A stretch of 11,447 nucleotides of DNA from Irpex lacteus (GCA_001986395.2 MQVO02000289.1:1-11447), one strand, 5' to 3'. Counted from the stretch's first letter, positions 1-7,318 are shown. Made by a program: numbers and translations. Notes: generated from the sequence alone by a model not told the origin.

Positions 1-335
1 TAAATAATAGAGAATACTATTTATATTATTAAATAAAGAATAACTCTGATTAACTAAGTAATTAATTAATTAAATAAAAAGTAATCATTCCATTGTTCCA
101 TTTAATATAATATATTTCTACCCTCATCCACTTACAGTGAATGCTCCCCCCTTTTTTTTATATTAAAAAAAAGGATAAAGGGAGTTGGAGGGGTACCCTC
201 CAATATCTTATTAATTAATTATTCCTTTAAAGTGATTGTATCTAAGAGAGTAAAAAATTTAATTATTTAATTTGAACTCTTACAATCATTAGTAATATGC
301 AAAGTTAAAGAAATATAAAGATAATAAATACCTTT
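1..335. other. AT-rich non-coding stretch with hairpins
   Basis: I see no gene here. Three fold-back structures stand out. One is a T8/A8 hairpin at about 149-174. The second is a perfect 8-bp palindrome with a 3-nt loop at 185-203 (TTGGAGGG / CCCTCCAA), set in an unusually G/C-rich patch. The third is a longer interrupted inverted repeat pairing GATTGTA..TAAGAG (234-247) with CTCTTACAATC (277-287). Such GC-clusters and hairpins are common in fungal mitochondrial spacers. No function is claimed. Confidence 0.5.
185..203. repeat. Perfect GC-rich hairpin
   Basis: TTGGAGGG (185-192) pairs perfectly with CCCTCCAA (196-203) across a GTA loop. It contains the palindrome GGTACC. It lies directly after a T8/A8 hairpin, so the two form adjacent fold-backs in otherwise plain AT-rich DNA. 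Confidence 0.6.
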
Positions 336-541
336 GAACTATAGCAGGATTAGGAAGTTGGACTGGATGGATTACTTCTTATGAATATTAAAAAGCAATA
401 GAACTTGGATATAAATTCGAAATTCTCAGAGGGTATAAATTTTGATAGATAAAATATATTTAAAGAGTATATTGAAAGATTATATTCATTAAGATTAGAA
501 TATAGAAAGATAACCCTATGAATTTAATTGCTAAACTATTA
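336..541 (+). pseudogene. dpo: Decayed third fragment of plasmid-type DNA polymerase B
   Basis: Plus-strand translation from about 338 gives TIAGLGSWTGWITSYEY, a stop, then KAIELGYKFEILRGYKF. This matches the block just before motif B in both larger dpo copies (TIAGVGSWTGW... and TIAGLGTWTGW...). After two stops the match resumes in a second frame (NIFKEYIERLYSLRLEY), and in a third at NPMNLIAKLLI, which is the start of motif B (KLLMNSLYG). About 68 codons of palm/fingers are left, with at least three in-frame stops and two frame changes, so it cannot work. It lies opposite in strand to the other two copies. The match ends in a small inverted duplication of its own last codons at 523-562. The homology is seen directly; its origin as a separate integration or a rearranged copy is inferred. 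Confidence 0.85.
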
Positions 542-562
542 ATTCATAATTTAGCAACTAAA
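523..562. repeat. Fold-back junction inside the dpo remnant
   Basis: TTTAATTGCTAAA (523-535) and TTTAGCAACTAAA (550-562) are inverted copies with one mismatch and a 14-nt loop. The left arm encodes the dpo residues NLIAKL. The right arm is the antisense of the same codons as they occur in dpo copies 1 and 2. The homologous segment therefore turns back on itself here, which is what template switching or inverted recombination would leave. Confidence 0.6.
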
Positions 563-760
563 TCAGACCCCCAACAAACCTTACAACCAGTAAGATTGTT
601 GCGTAGTTTTAATCGCAGGTCAAACCCTGCCTTCATTTGGAGTCAAACTAAATAGTAGCTGTTTAAATTACAACAGTGGGGGAGGGCAAGCGCCTTCAGA
701 GAGCATGTACGCACCTCTCGGTTGCGTGAAAATCCGCAACTTGGCCCAAATATAATAAAA
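560..760. other. GC-rich hairpin-dense block, candidate structured RNA, unidentified
   Basis: This block is far richer in G and C than its surroundings. It holds at least four clean stems in series: GCAGG/CCTGC (615-619/626-630), CTGTT/AACAG (659-663/672-676), GAGAG/CTCTC (699-703/715-719) and GTTGCG/CGCAAC (721-726/735-740). No sensible reading frame covers it. The dense local pairing suggests an RNA: an rRNA or intron-core remnant, or an unannotated ncRNA. On the minus strand the GAGAG hairpin and a stretch near 590-620 faintly resemble conserved SSU rRNA segments, but in the wrong order, so I do not assign it. It was not matched confidently to a group I or group II intron core, to RNase P RNA or to a tRNA. 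Confidence 0.4.
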
Positions 761-789
761 AGGAAACAGGTTGAAAAGGGAGAGATATA

Positions 790-862
790 CGAGCCCTTCC
801 AGATTCGAACTGGGACCTCCCCGATTGACAATCGGGTACTCTACCTATTAAGCTAAGGGCCC
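790..862 (-). tRNA. trnD: tRNA-Asp (GTC)
   Basis: The minus strand folds into a full cloverleaf. The 7-bp acceptor is GGGCCCT/AGGGCTC with one G-U. The D arm is GCTT/GAGT. The anticodon stem CCCGA/TCGGG holds loop TTGTCAA, so the anticodon is GTC. The T loop is TTCGAAT. The T stem has one C-A mismatch at its outer pair. The unpaired discriminator base is G, as expected for tRNA-Asp. CCA is not encoded. The gene lies on the same strand as dpo copy 1, downstream of its 3' end. Confidence 0.95.
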
Positions 863-883
863 TATTTTAATTTTACTAGCCCA

Positions 884-931
884 CCCCCAAAAAAACTAGT
901 TAGAATTTATTCTAATTCCTAGTTTTTTGGG
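884..931. repeat. Palindromic hairpin element (copy A)
   Basis: CCCAAAAAAACTAG (886-899) pairs with CTAGTTTTTTGGG (919-931), with one bulged A. Inside, TTAGAA (900-905) pairs with TTCTAA (910-915). About 22 nt of the left half are identical to the element at 7030-7076, so this is a dispersed mobile-type hairpin rather than a chance palindrome. It sits 22 bp upstream of the tRNA-Asp gene. Hairpin elements of this kind occur in fungal mitochondrial genomes and are associated with recombination. A role as terminator or processing signal is also possible. Confidence 0.7.
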
Positions 932-1252
932 ATTCATATCAAATAAATAAAAAGGTAACTGATGATATTTGTCTTTATTATACTGAGACTATTGTACTAC
1001 AACTCTCCCTTCCTCTCTCTATTCTTTTATCTTCTAATTTTATTTAATTTGATTCATTAATTAGATTTCTATCATTTTATTTTAATTTTTTTAGAATACT
1101 GTTCTATTTATTTAATTTCATGGCTATTCCATGGGTTTTTTATTAATATTTATATATCAGGGGTTTATTAATATTTAGTTTTATGGGCTTTATTTTTAGT
1201 ATTATTAGTTTATATGGGGTTTATTTAGTATTATTATATTATCATCTGTTAA
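932..1252. other. Spacer with imperfect GGGTTTATTAATATTTA repeats
   Basis: There is no gene. The part nearest dpo copy 1 (about 1130-1235) is built of imperfect T-rich units that each begin with GGG: GGGTTTTTTATTAATATTTA, GGGGTTTATTAATATTTAG, then GGGCTTTATTTTTAGTATT and GGGGTTTATTTAGTATTATT. This array lies directly beyond the 3' end of the polymerase gene. A different GGG-containing array sits beyond the 3' end of dpo copy 2. Confidence 0.5.
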
Positions 1253-2947
1253 TTAAATATCATCTCTAACATTAATCTTAACAGTATAATCAGAAGTTAC
1301 CTGAACATTATCAGGATGTATTCCTTTTTCTAAATCATTATAATTAAATGGAACAGATGTTGTTAATACATCACAGATAGTTAAACCTTTTAATGTATGT
1401 CTTTTATAAACAGGTAATCTCTTATTAGAAGTTGCTCTTAGCTGGTAAATAGTCGACATAAGTTGAATATTTCCACCGAACATATCCTTACTCCATTTTA
1501 CCTGTTTATATTTTAATACGGAGTCTCTTACTAATAATGACTCAAGATCATCCACTGTAACATTTTTAACAGCATCCTTAGTTAATCCTTTAACTTTAAT
1601 GATAGTTTCTCCCTCAGTAGTAATTAATCCATACACTTTAGGAGCTAAGAATACACCTCTTTTTATTGTACACTCTAATTTTACTTGACCTAATTTGTTA
1701 CCAACAGAAGCATCAGAAAGAGGTTTATTCACAATTATACTATCAGTATCTGAGTAATATAATTTTACACCATCGATATTCTTAAACTGTGACATATAAC
1801 TTCTGGCACCTGCAGTAATTGTAGATGCAATAGCAATATTAACGTCTAACCCATGGTATACATCTTCTTTCTGATTAAATTTATAACATTTTCTATTGTC
1901 TTGCATGATATAGTGATTACCTACTTTAATTAAATCTTGTACAGACTCACCATAACATTCCAAAAGAATTTGTAATAATTCCATTTGCGATGAATCTCTT
2001 TGGTCATACAGTTTAACTTCTGTAGCTTCGGGTTTCATTCCGAATTTACCATAAAGACTATTCATCAATAATTTAGCAACTAAATTTAGTGGGTTTGTTT
2101 TATTATAAGTTAGTCTTATTTGGTATAATCTGTGAACATATTCCTTAAAGATTACAGCCTTTTTAAATTTATAACCTCTAATAATATTAAATGTGTATCC
2201 TAAATCAAGACAAGTCTCCATTTCCTTAGAGCTAACCCATCCTGTCCAACTACCTACACCTGCAATTGTTCTTACACCATCAGCAGTTTTGATTCTTCTT
2301 TGAAGGATAGGATGCTCTATATCATCCGGGCATGTAATTTCACAATAGAAGAAACCATATGCCTCAGGATCCACAGTAGTAATATCACCTTCAAATGCAA
2401 TAGGTTTACCTATAGGCATTTCCAAGGTAGACATTACAAATGGATATAGAGAATTAACATCATAATAATATAGTTGTTCTCTATTATAATGATGTAGATT
2501 TTTACTAAACCCTTTATGATTATTATACACATCCACTGCACCACCAGTATAAGACTCTCTAATATCCCATTCCACTTTACCAAGCATTTGATATAGTGTA
2601 TCCTTAGGCATAAAATTAGCTTTAAAAATTTTCATTGCTAGTGAAGGTAAAGTGTAAGAAGAATGTACATTTAATTTAAATTCACCGAATATTAATTCAT
2701 TAAATTTAGTTATCACTTCATGCAGAGATTTACAATCAATATTACAATATTTTATAGCTTCAACCTTAAAACTCCATAATTTATTTCCATGTTTATGAAA
2801 GATCATTGTATATTCATCTTGTGTTAATCCAGGGAATAATTCATAACCAGGAAATTTACCTATATAATGAATGTCACTTAGTAAAAATGGAAAAAATGTT
2901 TTAACAGTAGGCACTTTGAATGCACCACATAATTTACTAAGTGACAT
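1253..2947 (-). CDS. dpo: Plasmid-type family-B DNA polymerase, polymerase part (copy 1)
   Basis: This 564-residue protein is the C-terminal part of a protein-primed family-B DNA polymerase of the type carried by linear mitochondrial plasmids (DNA_pol_B_2 family). Motifs in order: ExoIII-like YCNID (Y67, D71); the TGGAVDVY motif linking exonuclease and polymerase (134-141); motif A DVNSLYP (163-169); motif B KLLMNSLYG (292-300); motif C YSDTDS (398-403) with the two catalytic aspartates; and KVYG (437-440). All polymerase residues look intact. The first ATG is not the natural start: it is an internal Met, and homologous sequence continues upstream to about 4188 with frameshifts. The protein therefore lacks ExoI, ExoII and the N-terminal (terminal-protein) region. 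Trp is TGG and no UGA is read through. It may be a truncated relic or may still make an exonuclease-less polymerase; the sequence cannot decide. Confidence 0.93.
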   Translation of the reverse strand: MSLSKLCGAFKVPTVKTFFPFLLSDIHYIGKFPGYELFPGLTQDEYTMIFHKHGNKLWSFKVEAIKYCNIDCKSLHEVITKFNELIFGEFKLNVHSSYTLPSLAMKIFKANFMPKDTLYQMLGKVEWDIRESYTGGAVDVYNNHKGFSKNLHHYNREQLYYYDVNSLYPFVMSTLEMPIGKPIAFEGDITTVDPEAYGFFYCEITCPDDIEHPILQRRIKTADGVRTIAGVGSWTGWVSSKEMETCLDLGYTFNIIRGYKFKKAVIFKEYVHRLYQIRLTYNKTNPLNLVAKLLMNSLYGKFGMKPEATEVKLYDQRDSSQMELLQILLECYGESVQDLIKVGNHYIMQDNRKCYKFNQKEDVYHGLDVNIAIASTITAGARSYMSQFKNIDGVKLYYSDTDSIIVNKPLSDASVGNKLGQVKLECTIKRGVFLAPKVYGLITTEGETIIKVKGLTKDAVKNVTVDDLESLLVRDSVLKYKQVKWSKDMFGGNIQLMSTIYQLRATSNKRLPVYKRHTLKGLTICDVLTTSVPFNYNDLEKGIHPDNVQVTSDYTVKINVRDDI

Positions 2948-3420
2948 AGGTAATAATAAGAATGAATCTTTAAAGATTAAATTTACTTTATTTTTAGGGT
3001 ATTAGGGTCTTGATATTTAAATTCAATACCCATTAACTTACCATTAAATATTAGTGGTTTAACAGTAGCACCCTCATAACTTATTAAGTATTTAAGTAAA
3101 ATATTCCATCAAAACCTGAAAAGTTATGAGCGTATACATATTTTTACACCTTTAAATTGTAATAATTGTTTTAATAAAGTTATTAAACATAGCTGATTGT
3201 GCTTCCTCTGTCAATTCAGTTGCATAAGATTTAATATACTGTCCATTGATATATCCACAAATTAATAAAGGATTATGATTTCCATTAATATTAACTGTTT
3301 CAATAATCTATGGTACAGAATATATTATTATTATCTATTTTTCCATCAACTTTAACAGCTTTAAATGGTTTGGCATTTAATTCTTTTTCCTTAACTAAAA
3401 CCACTCCATCTTTGTAGTAG
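2948..3420 (-). pseudogene. dpo: Frameshifted 3'-5' exonuclease region of dpo copy 1
   Basis: This is the upstream continuation of the polymerase. Minus-strand pieces read FKDSFLLLPMSLS across the downstream ATG, then GKLMGIEFKYQDPN, the ExoII motif YAHNFSGFDG at about 3107-3136, and the ExoI motif TIDIETVNI at about 3294-3318. The same blocks occur in dpo copy 2 (YAHNLSGFDG, GKLIGIVLKY, KDSLLLLPMSLR). The frame changes repeatedly by single bases: an extra T splits ExoI at about 3306-3308, one shift follows ExoII near 3100, and one lies near 2985-3000. These indels separate the exonuclease from the polymerase ORF, so a full-length enzyme could not be made from the DNA as written. Confidence 0.82.
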
Positions 3421-4188
3421 ATATTATCTTTTATTAATAACTCTTTTTACTACACCATTATCCATATGATAATCATTAAATTTAAATCAATAGGTGCTTG
3501 ATAATGCACACTAGTAAGATTTATCATCTTGATTTATAAGAATTGAATTTATCACCATTAATAATAGCATAACTAGTGTGATCTGGTTGCTCAGATTTTA
3601 AAAAAACTTTCCCGTATTCTTCAGGAATAATAGTTAATGGTATATTCATATTATTATAACTATACTTAATTACAGTATATTCCTGTTGATTTAAATAAGC
3701 TCTTTCATCATCTGCTAGACCATCTCTAACTGATATAATGAAATGAAATATTAATAATAGCAGTATCCTTATAATTATCATTAAGAATACCTAGTCTACT
3801 TATTAAAAAGTTGATGAATAATTCTTTATCACCATAATTTACTTTTCTCATTTCTGCTAGTGTTCTATGTTCTTTATAATGAACTGAACTTTACATAATA
3901 GAAGTAAATGATGGTTATTCTGAATTGTTGAAGTGAAAAACATCATTCCAAAATGAATTAATTGAAGATGTAAGAGTAGTAGCATTTATTGTACTACTTA
4001 TTGGAAGATTGTATAATCTTGTTTAATCATGTTATTTATATATTTAATTGGTAAGTACTCAAACTTCAGGCCCCCATGCCTCCTTGTCATATTACTTAAC
4101 ACCCATACTGATCCCACCACACTTAACCGTGGTTCTTCAGGAGTTTCTGAGTATAATATCTAGATTTATATGTGCCAATTTTCATCAT
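3421..4188 (-). pseudogene. dpo: Frameshifted N-terminal (terminal-protein) region of dpo copy 1
   Basis: Open stretches in alternating frames fit the N-terminal third of a linear-plasmid DNA polymerase. They run from ATG codons at 4188/4185 (MMKIGTYKSRY), through TPEEPRLSVVGSVWVLSN, INATTLTSSINSFWNDVFHF, KEHRTLAEMRKVNYGDKELF, RDGLADDERAYLNQQEYTV, EEYGKVFLKSEQPDHTSYA, to DYHMDNGVVKRVINK. The longest single open piece is 3524-3781; its first residues are out-of-frame filler. Start to stop of copy 1 (4188 to 1253) is about 2.9 kb, close to 980 codons, the usual size for plasmid polymerases that carry a fused N-terminal protein-priming domain. I assign this block by position and continuity, not by a recognised motif. 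At least five 1-nt frame changes are present. Confidence 0.65.
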
Positions 4189-4540
4189 ATTCCTTTTATT
4201 ATATAAATAAATTTTTATCTAATAAAATTTAAAAATATAATATCAGATTTTGAACTGATACCGATAATAATAAATTTTTCTAAATTAATTTTTAATAATT
4301 AATTTAGTAGTTATTCTTTTTATTCAGTTAGCTAGATAAAGTTATTCTTGTTTGCTATGCGGGGGGAGGCCTATTATTATAATATATATTTTTTTAACAA
4401 TTAAAGATCTAGAGTTTCCTTTGAATAATTATTAATAGAAGATTTGATTTTAAGGATTATAGCTTATCCCTACTAGTGTTAGGTGTTTTTTCTTTAATTA
4501 ACATATACACTTTTCTCCACTTAATAATTTACATGCTTAC

Positions 4541-4565
4541 TAGATAGTATAATTATACTTATCTA
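4541..4565. repeat. 25-nt inverted repeat
   Basis: TAGATA (4541-4546) and TATCTA (4560-4565) flank the perfect 12-bp palindrome GTATAATTATAC (4547-4558), with one extra T. The whole unit could form a cruciform or an RNA hairpin in the spacer upstream of dpo copy 1. Confidence 0.6.
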
Positions 4566-4660
4566 AGTACCCTATCACCTTTCTAGCAGAACCAAAACAT
4601 TAAATATACATTCATCTTTATTTATTTTCTTTAGATTAATTAATTTTTATTATATCTTTA

Positions 4661-4689
4661 TCCCTTTTTTTTTTTATATAAAAAAGGGA
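4661..4689. repeat. T-run/A-run hairpin closed by CCC/GGG
   Basis: TCCCTTTTTT (4661-4670) pairs with AAAAAAGGGA (4680-4689), leaving a 9-nt loop. It lies about 140 bp beyond the stop of the 131-codon ORF in the direction of transcription. It could mark the end or a processing point of that transcript, which is inference only. Confidence 0.5.
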
Positions 4690-4830
4690 AGTAGTAAAAT
4701 TAAATATTGTCCTTTAGTAAAAAAATTGGGGTAGGGATAGGACAGGGGGGTTATAATAAATTTTTATCCTCATCTAATAATCATACATAATTCCTTATCC
4801 TTTTTTTAATTAAAAAGGGGGTAAGGACAA

Positions 4831-5226
4831 TTAATAAATTAATAATAGGAAAAGAACTAAATAAACAAAAATTAAGGCATATATTATTATAAATCTAAGA
4901 TAATAATCTATTATAGTACTTTTTGCTGGTATTTTGCTTAATTTTTGTATGCCGGTTAACCAAGATAAAATAAATTGAGGTAAGTATATTGGCATACTTA
5001 TTTTCCCTTTAGAGAACTGAATAAAAAAGTAAATGGTAAGCATGTAATAAATAATCACAAAAAGAATAAGAATAGAACCAAAGATAAAATATATTTTTAA
5101 TAATTTGTAATAAAAAGGATTTGCTAATAGTATACCTATGAAGTTAAATCCGCCATAGTTATTAACTATGGCCATTAATACTAATGAAAAAGTAATTGTA
5201 AAGAATGATTTGAAATAAACCTGCAT
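4831..5226 (-). CDS. Small membrane protein of unknown function (131 residues)
   Basis: I do not recognise this protein. It is strongly hydrophobic. A first hydrophobic stretch covers residues 7-24. A long one covers 42-70, and a C-terminal one 108-131, with a short polar loop at 71-107 between them. The C-terminal 92 residues resemble the last 92 residues of the 462-residue protein encoded just upstream: a P-x-Y-[LI]-P-x-F signature (P79, Y81, P83, F85) followed at identical spacing by [LI]-S-K (96-98), all between two hydrophobic segments. The ATG lies 8 bp beyond the upstream stop, so the two genes are probably co-transcribed. No frameshifts or odd codons are seen, unlike most other ORFs here. 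It is likely a plasmid-derived inner-membrane protein; that role is inference. Confidence 0.75.
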   Translation of the reverse strand: MQVYFKSFFTITFSLVLMAIVNNYGGFNFIGILLANPFYYKLLKIYFIFGSILILFVIIYYMLTIYFFIQFSKGKISMPIYLPQFILSWLTGIQKLSKIPAKSTIIDYYLRFIIIYALIFVYLVLFLLLIY

Positions 5227-5234
5227 ATTTCAAA

Positions 5235-6623
5235 TTAAGATACTATACAAATTACAATAAATGCAAAATAGATAATAGTTACCATAAACATAGTTCTCTT
5301 CATGTGTTCAACTACCATTTCTCTATCTGTACTTAACATTTTACTTATGGCATAAATAGCAGAAATTTCTTCTTTGAAGAATGAAGGTATGTATTTAGGT
5401 AAAATAGGCTCTATATTAGATTTCTTAAATCTATCCAAAACAACAAAAAAGAATACAAAGTATAATAAGATTAGACTTAAAGCGATAAAGTTAAATAATT
5501 TAAAGTAAATAATATTTTTATCTATAAACAACTTTATACTTAAAATTGTATTAAAATTAAAATATATCAAAACAACTAGCACCAAAAATAATAAACCTTT
5601 TTTCCATATACTCCAATTTTTTATTAGAGATAATAAAAATAATACTGATTTATGTGAATTATTTTGATCTGCATTATTAGCTATATCTATATTTACATTA
5701 TACTTTTTAGGTATAATGTTAAAGCAGTTATATATTCCAAACATAAGAACTAATGTACCTGCTGTAGTAAATGCTAATCTACCATGAGTCATAATTCTCA
5801 TTGCTTGTAATTTAGAGCTATCTTTTTTAAAATTATCTAAATTAAATTTATTACCGCTATCATAACCTTTAACCAACCCTTTCCAAAACATAAGACTCGT
5901 AAAACCGAAAAAAGAATAAGGTCCATAGACGCCCACTACTTCAGGTAATTGTTCTGAAGTACGTTGTATTAAATCAGAAAGTTTATCCAAGTCCAATACC
6001 AATTTTTTGTCCTCTGTGATATCTATTAACTTACCAGGAGTTACAGATTTAGTTTGTATTGCATCAGACATAGGCGCATTATAACCAAAATTAATTTTAT
6101 CCTTTAAATCATTAGCTAATCCTTCCCAAGAACCATCTTTTTTATTTTTTTCTAGTATAGAAAAATTAATTAATTTTTGCAAGGGAGTATCACCAGGAAC
6201 TTCACTGATACTATCCTTAAATTTAGAAAGAAACTCATCATCATTATCATTTTTAGATAATGCTTGGTTTATTATATCACTAAGTTTTTTTTCACCAAAG
6301 AACTTGGACATTTTTGAATCTTTATAAAAATTAGGAAAGGCCTCCTCAAAAGAAGATGTATCCTCTGAAATCAAATCGGATACTGTTTTGGACTCACTAT
6401 TTTTAACTATCTCCTCTAACCCCTGTAACATTTTAGTTGCATCAACTTCTGGTATTTTGTTGGGATTAGCCTGAGGATTCGTATTATCCATAAGTAAAAA
6501 ATGAGTGCCGTGGAAATATTTCACGGGATATATACTACCTGTTCTAAGTTGAACGGGTATAATAGAAAATTTCTTATTTGTCATTAAGATATTCATATTA
6601 ATAAAAAAAAAAATAAAACACAC
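5235..6623 (-). CDS. Membrane protein with acidic soluble N-terminal domain, unknown function (462 residues)
   Basis: I do not recognise this protein. The open frame starts at an ATG (6623) followed by a Phe-rich leader. The ATGs at 6596 (Met10) and 6584 (Met14) are equally plausible starts, and Met14 gives a more ordinary start, MTNKKFSI. Residues about 45-225 form a polar, Asp/Glu/Lys-rich soluble region. A hydrophobic patch at 229-249 is followed by likely membrane segments at about 282-304, 343-365, 371-397 and 445-462. The last 92 residues share the P-x-Y-[LI]-P-x-F plus [LI]-S-K pattern (P409, Y411, P413, F415, S427, K428) with the 131-residue protein encoded 8 bp downstream, which suggests a duplicated domain. 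Trp codons are TGG. It is upstream of dpo copy 1 on the same strand. A role in plasmid maintenance or DNA-membrane attachment is possible but unsupported by any motif. Confidence 0.78.
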   Translation of the reverse strand: MCFIFFFINMNILMTNKKFSIIPVQLRTGSIYPVKYFHGTHFLLMDNTNPQANPNKIPEVDATKMLQGLEEIVKNSESKTVSDLISEDTSSFEEAFPNFYKDSKMSKFFGEKKLSDIINQALSKNDNDDEFLSKFKDSISEVPGDTPLQKLINFSILEKNKKDGSWEGLANDLKDKINFGYNAPMSDAIQTKSVTPGKLIDITEDKKLVLDLDKLSDLIQRTSEQLPEVVGVYGPYSFFGFTSLMFWKGLVKGYDSGNKFNLDNFKKDSSKLQAMRIMTHGRLAFTTAGTLVLMFGIYNCFNIIPKKYNVNIDIANNADQNNSHKSVLFLLSLIKNWSIWKKGLLFLVLVVLIYFNFNTILSIKLFIDKNIIYFKLFNFIALSLILLYFVFFFVVLDRFKKSNIEPILPKYIPSFFKEEISAIYAISKMLSTDREMVVEHMKRTMFMVTIIYFAFIVICIVS

Positions 6624-6846
6624 ATCAAAAGAATTGACTATACCTATTTTATTTATTCTAAAAATAGATAATAAAATAAGAAGATAAAGTTTAACTTAAT
6701 TTCAATTAAGTTAATTAGTCTTAATAAACATATTCTGTTTAATTTGATTGCTTAGTGTAGAATAATTATATTATTCTATTCCTTTTATTTAATAAATTTA
6801 AATTTTATTTATTAACTTAATAAATATTTAATAGAAATATTTAGCT
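6624..6846. other. AT-rich spacer with two strong hairpins
   Basis: This is the upstream region of the 462-codon gene. It holds a 10-bp perfect stem TTAACTTAAT/ATTAAGTTAA (6691-6700/6705-6714) with a TTCA loop, and a 9-bp perfect stem TAGAATAAT/ATTATTCTA (6758-6766/6770-6778) with a 3-nt loop. No gene is seen. A promoter for the leftward membrane-protein pair would lie here, but no consensus can be named. Confidence 0.5.
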
Positions 6847-6849
6847 AAA

Positions 6850-6987
6850 CAGTTCTAGGGTTAGAAGGAAGTATAGTATTAGCTCTAGCACACGGATTTT
6901 TATCCTGTGGCTTATTTATATAAAATATATGCAGGTGCCGTATTATACAATAGAACTGGAACAAGAATGACTTCTTTTTATAGATAA
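6850..6987 (+). pseudogene. nad4: Fragment of NADH dehydrogenase subunit 4, frameshifted
   Basis: Plus-strand translation gives VLGLEGSIVLALAHGFLSCG followed by LFI and a stop. In the next frame it gives AGAVLYNRTGTRMTSFYR and TAA at 6985-6987. This is the conserved ND4 block G(I/L)EGSI..LAHGF.S.GLFI.AG.LYDR.GTR....YYR of complex I, part of the proton-pumping membrane arm. Only about 45 of roughly 480 residues remain. A small insertion around 6918-6930 (ATATAAAATATAT) breaks the frame between GLFI and AGAVLY. No start and no further nad4 sequence flank it. It is clearly a duplicated or relocated scrap, not the working gene. It ends right at a nested hairpin array (6991-7090), which may mark the recombination junction. 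Confidence 0.8.
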
Positions 6988-6990
6988 ATA

Positions 6991-7090
6991 CTACCAAACC
7001 CAAAAAACTAGGGTCGCGGTAGAAATAATCCCCAAAAAAACTAGTTAGAATTATTTATAATACCTAGTTTTTGGGGATGTTTTTTGGGGG
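6991..7090. repeat. Nested hairpin array (copy B of the palindromic element)
   Basis: Two hairpins are nested. The outer arms are CCCAAAAAAC (6999-7008) and GTTTTTTGGG (7079-7088). The inner arms are CCCCAAAAAAACTAG (7030-7044) and CTAGTTTTTGGGG (7064-7076). A small separate stem CTACC/GGTAG (6991-6995/7017-7021) encloses the first left arm. The inner hairpin shares about 22 identical nt with the element at 884-931. Because both left arms can pair with both right arms, alternative folds are possible. This resembles the double-hairpin elements described in some fungal mitochondria. Confidence 0.7.
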
Positions 7091-7245
7091 AAGTCTACTT
7101 TTATTTAAAAATTCTAAGTATAAAAGTTCACATGAATAAGTGGAAAGTGGATAGTAACTAAATTATGTTTAAAAACATCTAAATTTTGATTTTATTTTTA
7201 TTTATTCCTTTTTTATAAAATAAGGAGGTAAATACAGGAGGAATA

Positions 7246-7318
7246 TGAAAGCACCTGGACTCGAACCAGGACTTTCTCCTTAAAAGGGAGACACTCAAAC
7301 CACTCAAGTTCTGCTTCC
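7246..7318 (-). tRNA. trnK: tRNA-Lys (TTT)
   Basis: The minus strand gives a complete 73-nt cloverleaf. The acceptor is GGAAGCA/TGCTTTC with one G-U. The anticodon stem TCTCC/GGAGA holds loop CTTTTAA, so the anticodon is TTT. The T stem CCTGG/CCAGG has loop TTCGAGT. The discriminator is A. It lies about 120 bp from tRNA-Gly on the same strand and could be processed from the same transcript. Confidence 0.95.

Larger units (their letters stand above)
4189..4830. other. Non-coding spacer with poly-T/A and GC-cluster hairpins
   Basis: No gene is visible between dpo copy 1 and the 131-codon ORF. The spacer contains AAATTAATT/AATTAATTT (about 4280-4303), a near-perfect 25-nt inverted repeat at 4541-4565, a TCCCTTTTTT/AAAAAAGGGA hairpin at 4661-4689, a second T7/A5 hairpin with flanking GC at about 4797-4825, and isolated G runs near 4360 and 4744. 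Both upstream ORFs and dpo copy 1 read leftward through it, so it could hold processing signals or a promoter for dpo. Nothing diagnostic is seen. Confidence 0.5.

Noticed and set aside
611..630. T-arm-like hairpin GCAGG-TCAAAC-CCTGC
   Set aside because: The loop is one base short and no cloverleaf or paired acceptor could be built around it on either strand.
560..790. Group I intron core
   Set aside because: A P4-like word (AATCGCAGG) and hairpins are present, but I could not find a matching P7 pair (R and S elements) in the right order, nor split exons.
643..831. 62-codon minus-strand ORF
   Set aside because: It overlaps the tRNA-Asp gene and the GC-rich hairpin block, and its composition is not protein-like.
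1183..1269. Short plus-strand hydrophobic ORF in the T-rich repeats
   Set aside because: It is only about 28 codons, made of repeat sequence, and overlaps the 3' end of dpo copy 1.
4236..4330. tRNA-like arm on the minus strand (ATCAG / CTGAT around TTCAAAAT)
   Set aside because: The loop is 8 nt rather than 7, and no matching acceptor, D arm or anticodon arm could be found upstream. A nearby AAATTAATT hairpin is simple AT palindrome.
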